A stretch of 64,000 nucleotides of DNA, from the NCBI RefSeq assembly GCF_016481305.1, contig NZ_JAENBO010000001.1, forward strand, positions 310,001 to 374,000. The letters run 5' to 3'. Within the stretch, counting starts at the first letter, position 1, and each line of letters opens with the position of its first letter. The notes beneath the pieces were generated by a model. It had not been told where the DNA came from. It did not search any database and saw only the letters and a list, made by a program, of their open reading frames with translations. The stretch comes from Streptococcus pacificus. GTDB lineage: Bacteria; Bacillota; Bacilli; Lactobacillales; Streptococcaceae. Below are positions 17,364 through 27,048 of this stretch, piece by piece. A program made the translations under genes and the position numbers.

Positions 17364-19516
17364 TAGTTAGACCTCTTTTCTAGTCGTTTTGCTAGTCTAG
17401 TTAATAGAGTGATGATTACGAGATACATGATTGCCAAAATGGCATACATACGGAAACTCTGGTAATTACGGGCAATAATAATCTTACCAGTTTGGAAAAG
17501 TTCTACTAGACCAATGGCAGATATAATGGTTGTGTCTTTAAGTGAAATAACAAACTGGTTAATAAAGTTAGGGAGCATCAATCGAACGGCCTGAGGAAGA
17601 ATAATTTTTCTCATTGTAGTTGTGTAGGAAACCCCTAAACTTCGGCTGGCTTCCATTTGTCCAGCAGCTACAGCTTCAATACCTCCCCGAACAATTTCGG
17701 CAATATAAGCACCACCATTTAAACTAAGAGCGATAGTTCCTGCAACAAAATCATTGATAGGACTTTGTTGACCAGTCATTGATTCGATGAGGTTGGGAAT
17801 TCCCCAGAAGATAAATGCCGCAACAATCATTAACGGTATACCACGAACAACGTCGACAAAAATAGAAGCGATAACGCGAAGACCCTTAATTGGACTAACA
17901 CTCATCATACCAAAAATCAAACCAATAACGATGGCTATCGCAAAGGAAATAATAGCTAAGCCAAGTGTTCTCATAAGTCCTGTCAATAATTGTTGGTAGT
18001 TATTTGAAACCAAACCTAAAATAGTAGTTTCATCAACAGATGATTCTTGACTTTGTTTTTCGCCTAAATAGTTTGCAATAATTTTATCATATTCGCCATT
18101 TTCTTTCAAAGCAGCCAATCCATTATTAAACATTTCAATTAATTCTGGATTACTTCCTTTTTTAACTGAAAAACCATACTCCCCAGAAGGTTCTCCAGGA
18201 ATTGGTGTGTCAAATTCACGACCTTGTTCAATTGCATATTTTAAAACGGCCTCATCATCCATTAAAGCATCTAAAGAACCAGAGTTAAGACTATCATACA
18301 TTCCAGAAGCTTCGTCGAAAGGTTTTAAAACATAACCGTACTCACTGGCGTGTTCTTCTAGAAATTGATAAGAAGAAGTACCATTTTTTGCACCAACTGT
18401 TTTACCAGCTAGGTCTTTATAACTTGTAATTGGACTACCAGATTTTACTGCTAGAATAATGTTGGATAAATAGTAGGGGTCAGAAAAATCAAAAATATTT
18501 TTTCTTTCATCAGTAATGGACATACCTGCAATAGCACCATCAGCTTGTCCTGTCTGAACAGCATTTAAAGCGGCATCAAAACCAGGATGGGAAATTTCTA
18601 TTGAAAAGCCTTGGTGCTCAGCTATCGCTTTGATAAGTTCCAAGTCGATACCAACGTACTGACCGTTGTCATCTTGATATTCAAAGGGAGCAAATGAAGA
18701 ATCAGAAACAAGTTTATATGTTTCTTTTAGTGGAGTTGCCTTTTTAGAGGAGTCCCCATTAGCATCTGCATCACGTGATGTCCATTTTTCGATGATGGCG
18801 GCATAGCTACCATTTTCTTTCATTTCTTTAAGAGCTTTATTAAAATCATCAATCAAGTATTCGTACTGGCTGCCTTTTTTAACGGCAAAGGCAAAACTAC
18901 CAACACTCTCGCCTTCCATATCAAATCGAAGATCTTTTCCTTGATTAATGGCGTATTGAACAACAGGTTTATCATCCATAAGAGCATCTACAGCGCCAGA
19001 TTTTAGTGAGCTGTAAATGAGATCGTTTGTGTCGAATGATTTAACAGTGTAGCCATATTTCTCTTTATTGTTATTAAGAAAGCCTTGGGCAACGGTTCCA
19101 TTTTTAACACCAACAACTTTTCCTTTTAACTCTTTATAGTCAGTGATTTTATTGTTAGAGGTTGTGACGATAACAATTTTAGAATCATAGTATGAATCTG
19201 AGAACGTAAATACTTTCTTTCTATCTTCTGTAATTGACATCGCCGCCATAATAGCATCAGCTTGTCCTGCTTGAACAGCATTGACAGCAGCATCAAATCC
19301 TGGGAAAGTCATTTCGTAGTCCCAACCAGAAATTTCAGCAACATTGTTAATGATATCAACATCTATTCCCTTGTAAGTTTGATCGGAATCTTTAAACTCA
19401 AAAGGTGCTGATGTAGCGTCAGAAACGATAGAAAACGTATCTGCAAAAATAGTTTGTTTTGTTATAAAAAATAGCGAAGCTATCGATAATAACAGTAATA
19501 ATAGTTTTTTCTTCAT
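17363..19516 (-). CDS. glnP: GlnP-type importer subunit: two substrate-binding domains fused to permease
   Basis: The 717-residue protein has a signal peptide (to about residue 25), two tandem SBP_bac_3 domains (about 28-250 and 265-485) and a five- or six-helix permease domain (about 500-715) with the EAA-like loop [22 protein letters not shown]. This is the GlnP layout of Lactococcus, in which the two tethered binding domains differ in affinity for glutamine, glutamate or asparagine. Both domains keep the AIMAAMSIT / AIAGMSIT ligand motif. The SD AAGGAG precedes ATG 19516. Confidence 0.9.
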   Translation of the reverse strand: MKKKLLLLLLSIASLFFITKQTIFADTFSIVSDATSAPFEFKDSDQTYKGIDVDIINNVAEISGWDYEMTFPGFDAAVNAVQAGQADAIMAAMSITEDRKKVFTFSDSYYDSKIVIVTTSNNKITDYKELKGKVVGVKNGTVAQGFLNNNKEKYGYTVKSFDTNDLIYSSLKSGAVDALMDDKPVVQYAINQGKDLRFDMEGESVGSFAFAVKKGSQYEYLIDDFNKALKEMKENGSYAAIIEKWTSRDADANGDSSKKATPLKETYKLVSDSSFAPFEYQDDNGQYVGIDLELIKAIAEHQGFSIEISHPGFDAALNAVQTGQADGAIAGMSITDERKNIFDFSDPYYLSNIILAVKSGSPITSYKDLAGKTVGAKNGTSSYQFLEEHASEYGYVLKPFDEASGMYDSLNSGSLDALMDDEAVLKYAIEQGREFDTPIPGEPSGEYGFSVKKGSNPELIEMFNNGLAALKENGEYDKIIANYLGEKQSQESSVDETTILGLVSNNYQQLLTGLMRTLGLAIISFAIAIVIGLIFGMMSVSPIKGLRVIASIFVDVVRGIPLMIVAAFIFWGIPNLIESMTGQQSPINDFVAGTIALSLNGGAYIAEIVRGGIEAVAAGQMEASRSLGVSYTTTMRKIILPQAVRLMLPNFINQFVISLKDTTIISAIGLVELFQTGKIIIARNYQSFRMYAILAIMYLVIITLLTRLAKRLEKRSN

Positions 19517-19544
19517 TTGATCTCCTTAAAGTGTATTGTTAAAA

Positions 19545-19573
19545 ATTATAACACAAAAATGGACAAATAACAA
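19545..19573 (-). promoter_or_regulatory. glnPQ promoter
   Basis: On the minus strand TTGTTA (19573-19568) and TATAAT (19550-19545) are 17 bp apart. Confidence 0.6.
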
Positions 19574-19625
19574 ATAAACTCGATTCAATGTAATAAAATA
19601 TAACATAAGTTAGTGAGGTAAAGGT

Positions 19626-19661
19626 ATGAAAATCCTAAGGCTTTATGATAAAATAACTTAA
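19626..19661 (+). CDS. Candidate 11-residue leader peptide before uvrB
   Basis: ATG 19626 is preceded by GAGG (19615-19618) and encodes [11 protein letters not shown] followed by TAA, one base before the uvrB SD. The block GAGGTAAAGGTATGA (19615-19629) repeats almost exactly as GAGGTAAAGCTATGA (19662-19676) at the uvrB start. It may be a translated leader peptide or only a relic of a local duplication. Confidence 0.35.
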   Translation: MKILRLYDKIT

Positions 19662-19672
19662 GAGGTAAAGCT

Positions 19673-21658
19673 ATGATAAATCGAAAAAATGATAACCACT
19701 TTAAACTAGTTTCAAAATACGATCCTTCAGGAGATCAACCGCAGGCGATTGAAACTTTAGTTGATAATATTGAAGGTGGCGAAAAAGCTCAAATTTTACT
19801 AGGAGCAACAGGAACAGGTAAAACCTACACAATGAGTCAGGTGATTCAAAAGGTTAACAAGCCAACGCTTGTTATTGCTCATAACAAAACACTAGCAGGT
19901 CAGCTTTATGGCGAATTTAAAGAATTCTTTCCTGATAATGCGGTAGAGTATTTTGTTTCCTACTATGATTACTACCAACCAGAAGCTTATGTGCCTTCTA
20001 GTGATACCTATATTGAAAAAGACAGTTCTGTTAATGACGAGATTGATAAACTAAGACATAGTGCCACATCTGCCTTATTAGAAAGAAATGATGTGATTGT
20101 TGTAGCATCAGTCAGTTGTATCTATGGACTAGGGTCTCCCACTGAATATGCTGAAAGTGTTGTTAGCTTACGACCAGGACTTGAGATTTCAAGAGATCAA
20201 TTACTCAATGATTTGGTCAATATCCAGTTTGAAAGAAATGACATTGACTTTCAGCGTGGGCGTTTTCGTGTGCGTGGCGATGTGGTTGAAGTCTTTCCAG
20301 CAAGTCGAGATGACCATGCTTTTAGAATTGAATTCTTTGGTGATGAGATTGATAGGATAAGAGAAATAGAATCATTAACAGGTCGAGTGATCGGCGAGGT
20401 TGAACATCTTGGTATTTTTCCTGCAACCCACTTTATGACCAACGAAGAACGAATGGAAGAGTCTATTGCTAAAATTCAAGCAGAGTTAACAGAGCAATTA
20501 GCCGTTTTTGAAAAAGAGGGCAAGCTACTAGAAGCTCAAAGGCTAAAACAACGCACCGAATATGATATCGAAATGCTTCGTGAGATGGGCTATACTAATG
20601 GCGTTGAAAATTATTCTCGCCATATGGACGGAAGAAGTGAAGGTGAGCCACCCTTTACCTTGTTGGATTTCTTTCCAGATGATTTTTTAATCATGATTGA
20701 TGAGAGTCATATGACGATGGGTCAGATAAAAGGGATGTACAATGGTGACCGTTCAAGAAAACAAATGCTAGTTGACTATGGTTTTAGATTACCAAGTGCT
20801 TTGGATAACCGTCCACTACGAAGAGAAGAATTTGAAGAGCATGTTCACCAAATTGTTTACGTGTCAGCGACACCTGGTGATTATGAGATGGAACAAACGG
20901 ATACTGTTGTTGAGCAGATTATCCGCCCAACTGGTCTTCTTGACCCGATTGTTGATGTGAGACCAACCATGGGACAAATCGATGACCTACTTGGTGAGAT
21001 TAATGAGCGTGTCAGTCGAGGTGAGAGAACCTTTATCACAACGCTAACCAAGAAAATGGCTGAGGATCTGACCGATTACTTTAAAGAGATGGGCATCAAG
21101 GTTAAATACATGCATTCTGATATCAAAACCTTAGAACGTACAGAGATTATTAGAGATTTAAGGCTGGGTGTGTTTGATGTTTTGATTGGAATTAATCTCT
21201 TACGCGAAGGGATTGATGTGCCAGAAGTCAGTTTAGTGGCTATTTTGGATGCTGATAAGGAAGGTTTCCTTAGAAATACACGTGGTCTTATTCAAACCAT
21301 TGGACGTGCTGCGAGAAATGCTGATGGGCGCGTGATTATGTATGCGGATAAAATGACAGACTCAATGAGCCAAGCCATCAAAGAAACCGCACGCCGTCGT
21401 GAGATTCAAATGGCTTATAATGAAGAACATGGCATCACGCCAAAAACAATTAAAAAAGACATCAGAGATCTTATTGCCATTACAAAAAGTGTGGCTAAAG
21501 ACAGTGAGCCTGTTGAATACGATAAGATGACCAAGAAAGAACGACAAGAAGCCATTAAAAAACTTCAAGGTCAAATGCAAGAAGCAGCAGAAATTCTTGA
21601 CTTTGAGTTGGCCGCTCAGATTCGTGATATGATATTAGAATTAAAAACGATGGATTAA
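19673..21658 (+). CDS. uvrB: Excinuclease ABC subunit B
   Basis: The 661-residue helicase-like protein has Walker [11 protein letters not shown], the beta-hairpin [24 protein letters not shown], the C-terminal helicase motifs (IGRAARN) and a UVR domain ([25 protein letters not shown]) that contacts UvrC. It verifies DNA damage in nucleotide excision repair. The SD GAGGTAAAG sets ATG 19673. Confidence 0.97.
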   Translation: MINRKNDNHFKLVSKYDPSGDQPQAIETLVDNIEGGEKAQILLGATGTGKTYTMSQVIQKVNKPTLVIAHNKTLAGQLYGEFKEFFPDNAVEYFVSYYDYYQPEAYVPSSDTYIEKDSSVNDEIDKLRHSATSALLERNDVIVVASVSCIYGLGSPTEYAESVVSLRPGLEISRDQLLNDLVNIQFERNDIDFQRGRFRVRGDVVEVFPASRDDHAFRIEFFGDEIDRIREIESLTGRVIGEVEHLGIFPATHFMTNEERMEESIAKIQAELTEQLAVFEKEGKLLEAQRLKQRTEYDIEMLREMGYTNGVENYSRHMDGRSEGEPPFTLLDFFPDDFLIMIDESHMTMGQIKGMYNGDRSRKQMLVDYGFRLPSALDNRPLRREEFEEHVHQIVYVSATPGDYEMEQTDTVVEQIIRPTGLLDPIVDVRPTMGQIDDLLGEINERVSRGERTFITTLTKKMAEDLTDYFKEMGIKVKYMHSDIKTLERTEIIRDLRLGVFDVLIGINLLREGIDVPEVSLVAILDADKEGFLRNTRGLIQTIGRAARNADGRVIMYADKMTDSMSQAIKETARRREIQMAYNEEHGITPKTIKKDIRDLIAITKSVAKDSEPVEYDKMTKKERQEAIKKLQGQMQEAAEILDFELAAQIRDMILELKTMD

Positions 21659-21668
21659 GGAGAAATTT

Positions 21669-22133
21669 ATGCCACGTAGTCAAGAAGTCATTTTAACAAA
21701 TATGTGTTTAATAGAGGATAATAAAGGAAATGTACTTGTGCAGATAAGAAAACCGGAAATGTATCGCTGGTCTGGTGTCGCTTTTCCAGGAGGACATATT
21801 GAAGAAAAAGAGAGTCTCCACGATGCTGTCGTAAGAGAAGTGTTAGAAGAAACAGGATTAACGATTAAGCAACCTAAACTAGTTGGGATGAAACATTGGT
21901 ACAATCAAGAAGGTATCCGTTACCTAGTTTTTCTCTACCGTACCAATCAATACGAAGGAAAACTACAATCCTCAGACGAAGGTGAAGTCAAATGGGTAAA
22001 GAAAACAGAACTTCATAATATGGACCTGGCCTTTGATTTATTAGAATTACTCAAGGTATTTGAAGATGATTGCCTGTCAGAATTTTTCTATCGACCGACA
22101 GATAATGATAAGTGGCAAAATGAATTATACTAA
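21669..22133 (+). CDS. NUDIX hydrolase (MutT-like)
   Basis: The 154-residue protein has a complete Nudix box: GGHIEEKESLHDAVVREVLE continues to ETG, matching Gx5Ex7REUxEExGU. It would hydrolyse a nucleoside diphosphate derivative, probably an oxidised dNTP. It follows uvrB by 10 bp with SD AAGGAG, so a repair/sanitation operon is likely. It does not look like pneumococcal MutX, so I give no symbol. Confidence 0.82.
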   Translation: MPRSQEVILTNMCLIEDNKGNVLVQIRKPEMYRWSGVAFPGGHIEEKESLHDAVVREVLEETGLTIKQPKLVGMKHWYNQEGIRYLVFLYRTNQYEGKLQSSDEGEVKWVKKTELHNMDLAFDLLELLKVFEDDCLSEFFYRPTDNDKWQNELY

Positions 22134-22135
22134 GC

Positions 22136-22167
22136 AAAAACTAGTGGCTAAAAGACCACTAGTTTTT
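22136..22167 (+). terminator. Terminator after the NUDIX gene
   Basis: AAAAACTAGTGG and CCACTAGTTTTT form a perfect 12-bp stem with an 8-base loop. It separates uvrB-nudix from cas9. Confidence 0.85.
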
Positions 22168-22213
22168 ATTAGTTTGAAGTATGAAATCGCTTTTAATAAT
22201 TAAAGAAATTTTA

Positions 22214-22249
22214 TATAATATATTATAAATATAATTAAAAACAGGAGGA
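22214..22249 (+). promoter_or_regulatory. cas9 -10 box and SD
   Basis: TATAAT at 22214-22219 is the best -10 candidate, but no convincing -35 is seen 17 bp upstream. AGGAGGA at 22243-22249 lies 9 bases before the GTG start of cas9. Confidence 0.4.
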
Positions 22250-22258
22250 ATACGTTAA

Positions 22259-25200
22259 GTGAATGGGAAAGTTTTAGGATTAGATATTGGGGTTGCTTCA
22301 GTTGGAGTGGGGATTATTGATAGTAAAACTGGGAAAATATTGCATTCCAGTTCAAGAATATTTCCTTCAGCAAATGCTGACAACAATAAAGATAGACGTT
22401 CAGCAAGACAAGCAAGAAGGTTGCTCAGACGCAAACAACATAGAGTGAAACGATTGAAATATTTGTTTGACAAATATCAATTAATTCAAAATGTTTCATT
22501 TTCTCATTCTGATGTTAATCCCTATGAAGCGCGTGTGAAAGGTTTGGCAGAAAAATTAACAATTGATGAGTTGTACTATGCTCTTTTAAATATGTTAAAG
22601 CATAGAGGTATCAGTTATTTAGATGATGCTGAAGAAGATGGAGGAAATAGTTCTTCAGAATATAAAAAATCTATTGAGGAAAATAGAAAACTGCTTAAAA
22701 CTAAAACACCTGGAGAAATTCAGTTAGAGCGTCTGAATAACTATGGACAATTAAGAGGCAATTTCATTGTTTATAATGAAAATAATGAAAAAGAACATTT
22801 TATAAATGTGTTTTCAACCTCAGATTACAAAAAAGAGGCACAACAACTTTTAGAAACGCAACAAAAATGGCATGATAACATAACTAATCAATTCGTTGAA
22901 GAATTTATTGAGATTTTAACTGTGAAAAGAAAATATTATATCGGTCCCGGAAATGAATCATCAAGAACTGATTATGGTATTTATCGAACAAATGGTGACA
23001 CATGGGATAATATTTTTGAAATTCTAATCGGAACTTGTGCTTATACTGGAAAAGTTAGAGCAGCAAAAGCATCTTATACAGCACAGGAATATAATTTATT
23101 AAATGATTTAAATAATTTAACTTATCCGACAGAGACAGGAAAATTAAGTCAAAACCAAAAAGAAGAAATAGTAACTTTTGCAAGAGATAAAGGTGCCACT
23201 GTTAAGCAACTTTTGAAATTTATATGTCAATCACTATCATGTGATTTAAGTGATATAAAAGGCTTTAGAAGAGATGCAAAAGATAATCCAGAAATTTCAA
23301 CTTTTGAAGCATATAAAAAAATGAAAAAAGGGCTAGAAACAGTTGATTTTTCAGAACTTACAAGAGACGAAATTGACACATTAGCTCATATTTTAACTAT
23401 TAATACTGATAAAGAAGCAATAGAGCAAGCTATTAAAATGGCTATAAATAAAAATGAGTTACCCTCTTGGAATGACAGCCAAACTACTGAATTGGTTCAA
23501 CTCAGAAAAACAAATAGTACTCTTTTTGGAAAAGGATGGCACAGTTTTTCAATTGAATTGATGAAGGAAATAATACCTGAATTATATGCTACTGATAAAG
23601 AACAAATGAGCATTTTATCAGATAATAAGTATGTCTCTATGAAATCAAAACTGATGAATAGAAGTCAAAAAACTAAATATATTGATGAGGAGATAGTAAC
23701 TGATGAAATCTATAATCCAGTAGTTGCTAAGTCTGTTAGACAAACAGTAAAAATCATCAATTTAGCAATTAAAAAATATGGTGAGTTTGATAAAATTGTT
23801 ATTGAAATGCCTAGAGATAAAAATGAAGAAGAAGCGCGAAAGAAAATTAAAGCAAATCAGGATAAAAATAAAAAAGAAAAAGACTCTGCTCTTCAAGAAG
23901 CTGCGCTTCTTTATAATGGCAAGGATAGATTACCTCATCATGTCTATAATAATTATAAAGATTTAAACCTTAGAATTCGTCTTTGGTATCAACAAGAAGG
24001 AAGGTGTTTGTACACTGGTCGGAAGATAAATATACAGGATTTGATTGATAATCGTCAAAATTATGAGATTGACCATGTTTTACCACTGTCATTATCATTT
24101 GATGATAGTATTTCAAATAAAGTACTTGTAACGGCCTTATCTAATCAAGAAAAAGGACAAAGGACACCACTCCAAGCTATTCGAGAAATGAAAAATGCTT
24201 GGTCTTACTCAGAGTTTAAAAAATATGTTTTAAGTTTAAAAAGAATTGGAAAAACCAAATTAAATTATTTATTAACAGAAGAAGATATCAATAAAATAGA
24301 AGTAAAGAAAAAATTTATCGCCAGAAACCTTGTGGATACCAGATATGCTTCACGTGTTGTTTTGAATACTTTACAAGATGAATTTAAGCGCCTAAAAAAA
24401 GAAACCAAAATAGCAGTTGTTAGAGGAAAATTTACAGCTCATTTACGCTATCAATGGCAAGTTGAAGAAAAAAATAGAGATACCTATCACCACCATGCTA
24501 TAGATGCCCTTATTATTGCAGCGTCTGCAAATTTGAAGCTTTGGAAAAAGATGAATGACCGTTTATTTGATGAATCAGATAGTCAATTTGTTGACTTAGA
24601 AACTGGTGAGATTATTTCAATTGATAACAAAGAATATAAAGAACTTGTTTTCCAACCACCTTTTAAAAAATTTACAGATACTTTAAATAGCAAAGAATTG
24701 TGGGAATCTATTTTATTCTCTTATCAAGTAGATTCAAAAGTGAATCGAAAAGTTTCGGATGCGACTATTTATGGGACAAGAAAAGCAAAAATTGGTAAAG
24801 ATAAAAAAGAAGAAGATTATGTTCTAGGTAAAATTAAGGATATTTATAGTCTAGAAGGCTATGATAAGTTTATTAAACAGTATAATAAAGATAAAAGTAA
24901 ATTCTTAATGTATCAAAAAGATCCAAAAACATTTGAAAAAGTAATTGAAGTCATTTTAACAGACTATCCTGATAGTAAAATGGATGAGAATGGCAGAAAA
25001 ATTAAATGTAATCCGTTTGAAGAATATCGTAAAGAAAACGGATTAATGAGAAAATGGTCTAAAAAAGGAAATGGACCAGAAATTAAACAATTGAAATACT
25101 ATGATACAAAATTAGGGAGTCATATTGACATAACACCTGAAAATAGTAGAAACAAAGTTGTCCTTCAATCTTTAAATCCATGGCGTACAGATGTTTATTT

Positions 25201-25642
25201 TAATCCAGAGACAATGACTTATCAATTGATGGGAATACGATACTCTGATTTAAGTTATGATAAAACAAATTACGGTATTTCAGTTGAGAAATATCATCAA
25301 ATTAAAAAACAAGAAGGGATTGCTGAAATTGCTGAATTCAAATTTACGCTTTACAAAAATGATTTATTGTTGTTGAAAGATAGTAAAACCAGTGAAGAAA
25401 TGCTAGTTAGATTTTTATCAAGGACTCTTCCAAACACCAAAAACTATGTAGAATTAAAACCTTATGGAAGTTCTCAAGGCCAAAAGAATGAACCAATATT
25501 ATCTATTTTAGGAAATGCTGATAAAAATGGTAGAATGATAAAATCGTTAGCTAAACCTAATTTATCATTGTATAAAGTTAAAACAGATGTTTTAGGCAAT
25601 CTTTTTTATATTAAGAAAGAGGAGTTGAAATTAAAATTTTAA
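22259..25642 (+). CDS. cas9: Cas9 nuclease, compact type II-A (St1Cas9-like)
   Basis: The 1127-residue nuclease is close to St1Cas9 (about 1121 residues) along its length, as far as I can compare from memory, e.g. KHRGISYLDDA, TPGEIQLER, NEEILT-type REC sequences and KFLMYQKDPKTFEKVIE. Catalytic residues are intact: RuvC Asp9 (GLDIGVAS), Glu516 (IVIEMPRD) and Asp749 (HHHAIDAL), and HNH His606 with Asp605 and Asn620. It cuts DNA guided by crRNA:tracrRNA. The start is GTG, fixed by an AGGAGGA SD and the conserved N-terminus. The C-terminal PAM-interacting domain resembles St1Cas9, so an NNAGAAW-like PAM is the best guess. Confidence 0.97.
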   Translation: MNGKVLGLDIGVASVGVGIIDSKTGKILHSSSRIFPSANADNNKDRRSARQARRLLRRKQHRVKRLKYLFDKYQLIQNVSFSHSDVNPYEARVKGLAEKLTIDELYYALLNMLKHRGISYLDDAEEDGGNSSSEYKKSIEENRKLLKTKTPGEIQLERLNNYGQLRGNFIVYNENNEKEHFINVFSTSDYKKEAQQLLETQQKWHDNITNQFVEEFIEILTVKRKYYIGPGNESSRTDYGIYRTNGDTWDNIFEILIGTCAYTGKVRAAKASYTAQEYNLLNDLNNLTYPTETGKLSQNQKEEIVTFARDKGATVKQLLKFICQSLSCDLSDIKGFRRDAKDNPEISTFEAYKKMKKGLETVDFSELTRDEIDTLAHILTINTDKEAIEQAIKMAINKNELPSWNDSQTTELVQLRKTNSTLFGKGWHSFSIELMKEIIPELYATDKEQMSILSDNKYVSMKSKLMNRSQKTKYIDEEIVTDEIYNPVVAKSVRQTVKIINLAIKKYGEFDKIVIEMPRDKNEEEARKKIKANQDKNKKEKDSALQEAALLYNGKDRLPHHVYNNYKDLNLRIRLWYQQEGRCLYTGRKINIQDLIDNRQNYEIDHVLPLSLSFDDSISNKVLVTALSNQEKGQRTPLQAIREMKNAWSYSEFKKYVLSLKRIGKTKLNYLLTEEDINKIEVKKKFIARNLVDTRYASRVVLNTLQDEFKRLKKETKIAVVRGKFTAHLRYQWQVEEKNRDTYHHHAIDALIIAASANLKLWKKMNDRLFDESDSQFVDLETGEIISIDNKEYKELVFQPPFKKFTDTLNSKELWESILFSYQVDSKVNRKVSDATIYGTRKAKIGKDKKEEDYVLGKIKDIYSLEGYDKFIKQYNKDKSKFLMYQKDPKTFEKVIEVILTDYPDSKMDENGRKIKCNPFEEYRKENGLMRKWSKKGNGPEIKQLKYYDTKLGSHIDITPENSRNKVVLQSLNPWRTDVYFNPETMTYQLMGIRYSDLSYDKTNYGISVEKYHQIKKQEGIAEIAEFKFTLYKNDLLLLKDSKTSEEMLVRFLSRTLPNTKNYVELKPYGSSQGQKNEPILSILGNADKNGRMIKSLAKPNLSLYKVKTDVLGNLFYIKKEELKLKF

Positions 25643-25659
25643 AAATTTATCAAAAATAC

Positions 25660-25688
25660 TTGAAAAAAAGGGTGCAAAGAGGTAAAAT
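25660..25688 (+). promoter_or_regulatory. tracrRNA promoter
   Basis: TTGAAA (25660-25665) and TAAAAT (25683-25688) are 17 bp apart, just after the cas9 stop. The TSS is expected at about 25694-25696. Confidence 0.7.
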
Positions 25689-25717
25689 AATTGTGTAAGA
25701 GACGTCTTACACAATTA
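25688..25717 (+). repeat. 13-bp perfect hairpin at the 5' end of the tracrRNA
   Basis: TAATTGTGTAAGA (25688-25700) and TCTTACACAATTA (25705-25717) are perfect complements around a GACG tetraloop. The second arm covers the first seven bases of the anti-repeat. The first arm overlaps the end of the -10 box and the predicted TSS. Confidence 0.8.
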
Positions 25718-25790
25718 CTTAAATCTTGCCGAGCCTACAAAGATAAGGCTTTGTGCCGAAATCAAACACCCTGCTTTGCGGGGTGTTTTT
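25694..25790 (+). ncRNA. tracrRNA of the type II-A system
   Basis: The anti-repeat ACAATTACTTAAATCTTG (25711-25728) is an exact complement of CRISPR repeat bases 14-31, and CTACAAAGAT (25734-25743) pairs with the repeat start after a bulge, as in S. thermophilus CRISPR1. A short nexus hairpin (GGC...GCC near 25746-25757) and a terminator hairpin (ACACCCTGC/GCGGGGTGT followed by Ts, ending about 25790) complete it. It lies between cas9 and cas1 in the same orientation. Upstream of the anti-repeat is a 13-bp inverted repeat described separately. The exact 5' end is predicted from the promoter only. Confidence 0.92.
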
Positions 25791-25813
25791 CGTTGTAGAA
25801 AAGAGGGATAAAA

Positions 25814-26728
25814 ATGTCGTGGCGAGTAGTACATGTGAAAGATAGCCAAAAAATGAAACTAAAACTAGATAATCTAGTGATTCAAAAAGGTGGCGAGGAA
25901 TTTATAATTCCTCTTAGTGATATTTCTGTCATTGTTGCTGAAGGTGGGGAAACAGTTGTAACACTTAGATTGTTAAGTGCATTGAGTAAGTACAATATTG
26001 CTTTAATTGTTTGTGATACAAATTTTTTACCTACTGGGTTTTATATGGCATATCATGGTCATTTTAGAGCCAGTAAAAAAGCTAGAAAACAAATTGCTTG
26101 GACAGAGACTGAAAAGGATGCTTTGTGGCGAGTGATTATCCATTTTAAAATCAATAATCAGCAAGACCTACTCAGTACATTAGAAAAAGATATTAAGGCT
26201 ATTCAACTATTGGCAAATTACAAAGAAGAGATAGAGCCGGGTGATAAGAGTAATCGAGAAGGACATGCTGCAAAAGTTTATTTTAATGAGCTTTTTGGCA
26301 AAAACTTTACACGAAAAACTCAAAAAGAAGGAGATGTTATTAATGCAGGCTTAAATTATGGTTATACCATTTTGAGAGCACAGATGGCTAGAATAGTTGT
26401 TGGGTATGGCTTGTTACCTTTGATTGGTATTTTTCATAAAAATGAATACAATCAGTTTAATCTTGTTGATGATCTAGTTGAACCTTTTAGGCAGTGTGTT
26501 GATTTTTGGGTTTATCATCATTTGCAAGAGGCAGAATACCTAACCTATCATCATCGCTTGCAATTAATCAATTTACTAAATGCTAAAATTAAATACGGGA
26601 AAGAAAAATGTAGCGTATCTACTGCAATGGATCGTTATGTTCGAGGTTTTATTAGTGCTATAGAAAAAGGAGATATTAGTAAATTTCACTGCCCTGTAGT
26701 ATCAAGTTTGGAATGGAGTGACTTATGA
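25814..26728 (+). CDS. cas1: Cas1 integrase
   Basis: The 304-residue protein is full length for type II-A Cas1. Metal-ligand regions are visible: Glu in SNREGHAAKVYF, His in IGIFHKNEYNQFNL and Asp/Glu in VDDLVEPFR. Together with Cas2 it inserts new spacers at the leader-repeat junction. The SD AGAGGGA precedes ATG 25814, and the stop overlaps cas2 by 4 bp. Confidence 0.96.
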   Translation: MSWRVVHVKDSQKMKLKLDNLVIQKGGEEFIIPLSDISVIVAEGGETVVTLRLLSALSKYNIALIVCDTNFLPTGFYMAYHGHFRASKKARKQIAWTETEKDALWRVIIHFKINNQQDLLSTLEKDIKAIQLLANYKEEIEPGDKSNREGHAAKVYFNELFGKNFTRKTQKEGDVINAGLNYGYTILRAQMARIVVGYGLLPLIGIFHKNEYNQFNLVDDLVEPFRQCVDFWVYHHLQEAEYLTYHHRLQLINLLNAKIKYGKEKCSVSTAMDRYVRGFISAIEKGDISKFHCPVVSSLEWSDL

Positions 26729-27048
26729 GGTATGAAGCTATGAGATTATTGTGTTTTTTTGATTTACCAATGGAAACAAATCAAGAAAAAAGAGTTTACA
26801 GAAATTTTAGAAAAGAACTAATTTCAAATGGTTTTGAAATGCTACAATTTTCAGTCTATTATAGAACATGTCCAAATAGAAGTTTTGCTAATAAGTATAA
26901 GAAAAAATTGAGCAATATACTGCTTCTCAATGGAAATGTTAGATTACTATCAGTTACGGAAAAGCAATTTTCTGAAATGACTTTAATTATTGGAACAAAG
27001 ACTCGTCAAGAAGAAATAATTAGTGATAAAAAGATGGTGATTATATGA
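26725..27048 (+). CDS. cas2: Cas2
   Basis: The 107-residue ferredoxin-fold protein has LLCFFDLPM with the conserved Asp13 and SVYYRTC in the second strand. It dimerises as the core of the Cas1-Cas2 integration complex. Starts and stops overlap by ATGA with both cas1 and csn2, so translation is coupled. Confidence 0.95.
   Translation: MRYEAMRLLCFFDLPMETNQEKRVYRNFRKELISNGFEMLQFSVYYRTCPNRSFANKYKKKLSNILLLNGNVRLLSVTEKQFSEMTLIIGTKTRQEEIISDKKMVII

Noticed and set aside
22136..22258. Match between the tracrRNA 5' region and the cas9 promoter, as in S. pyogenes long-tracrRNA autorepression
   Set aside because: By eye I found no convincing complementarity between 25643-25710 and the cas9 upstream region; a computed search would be needed.
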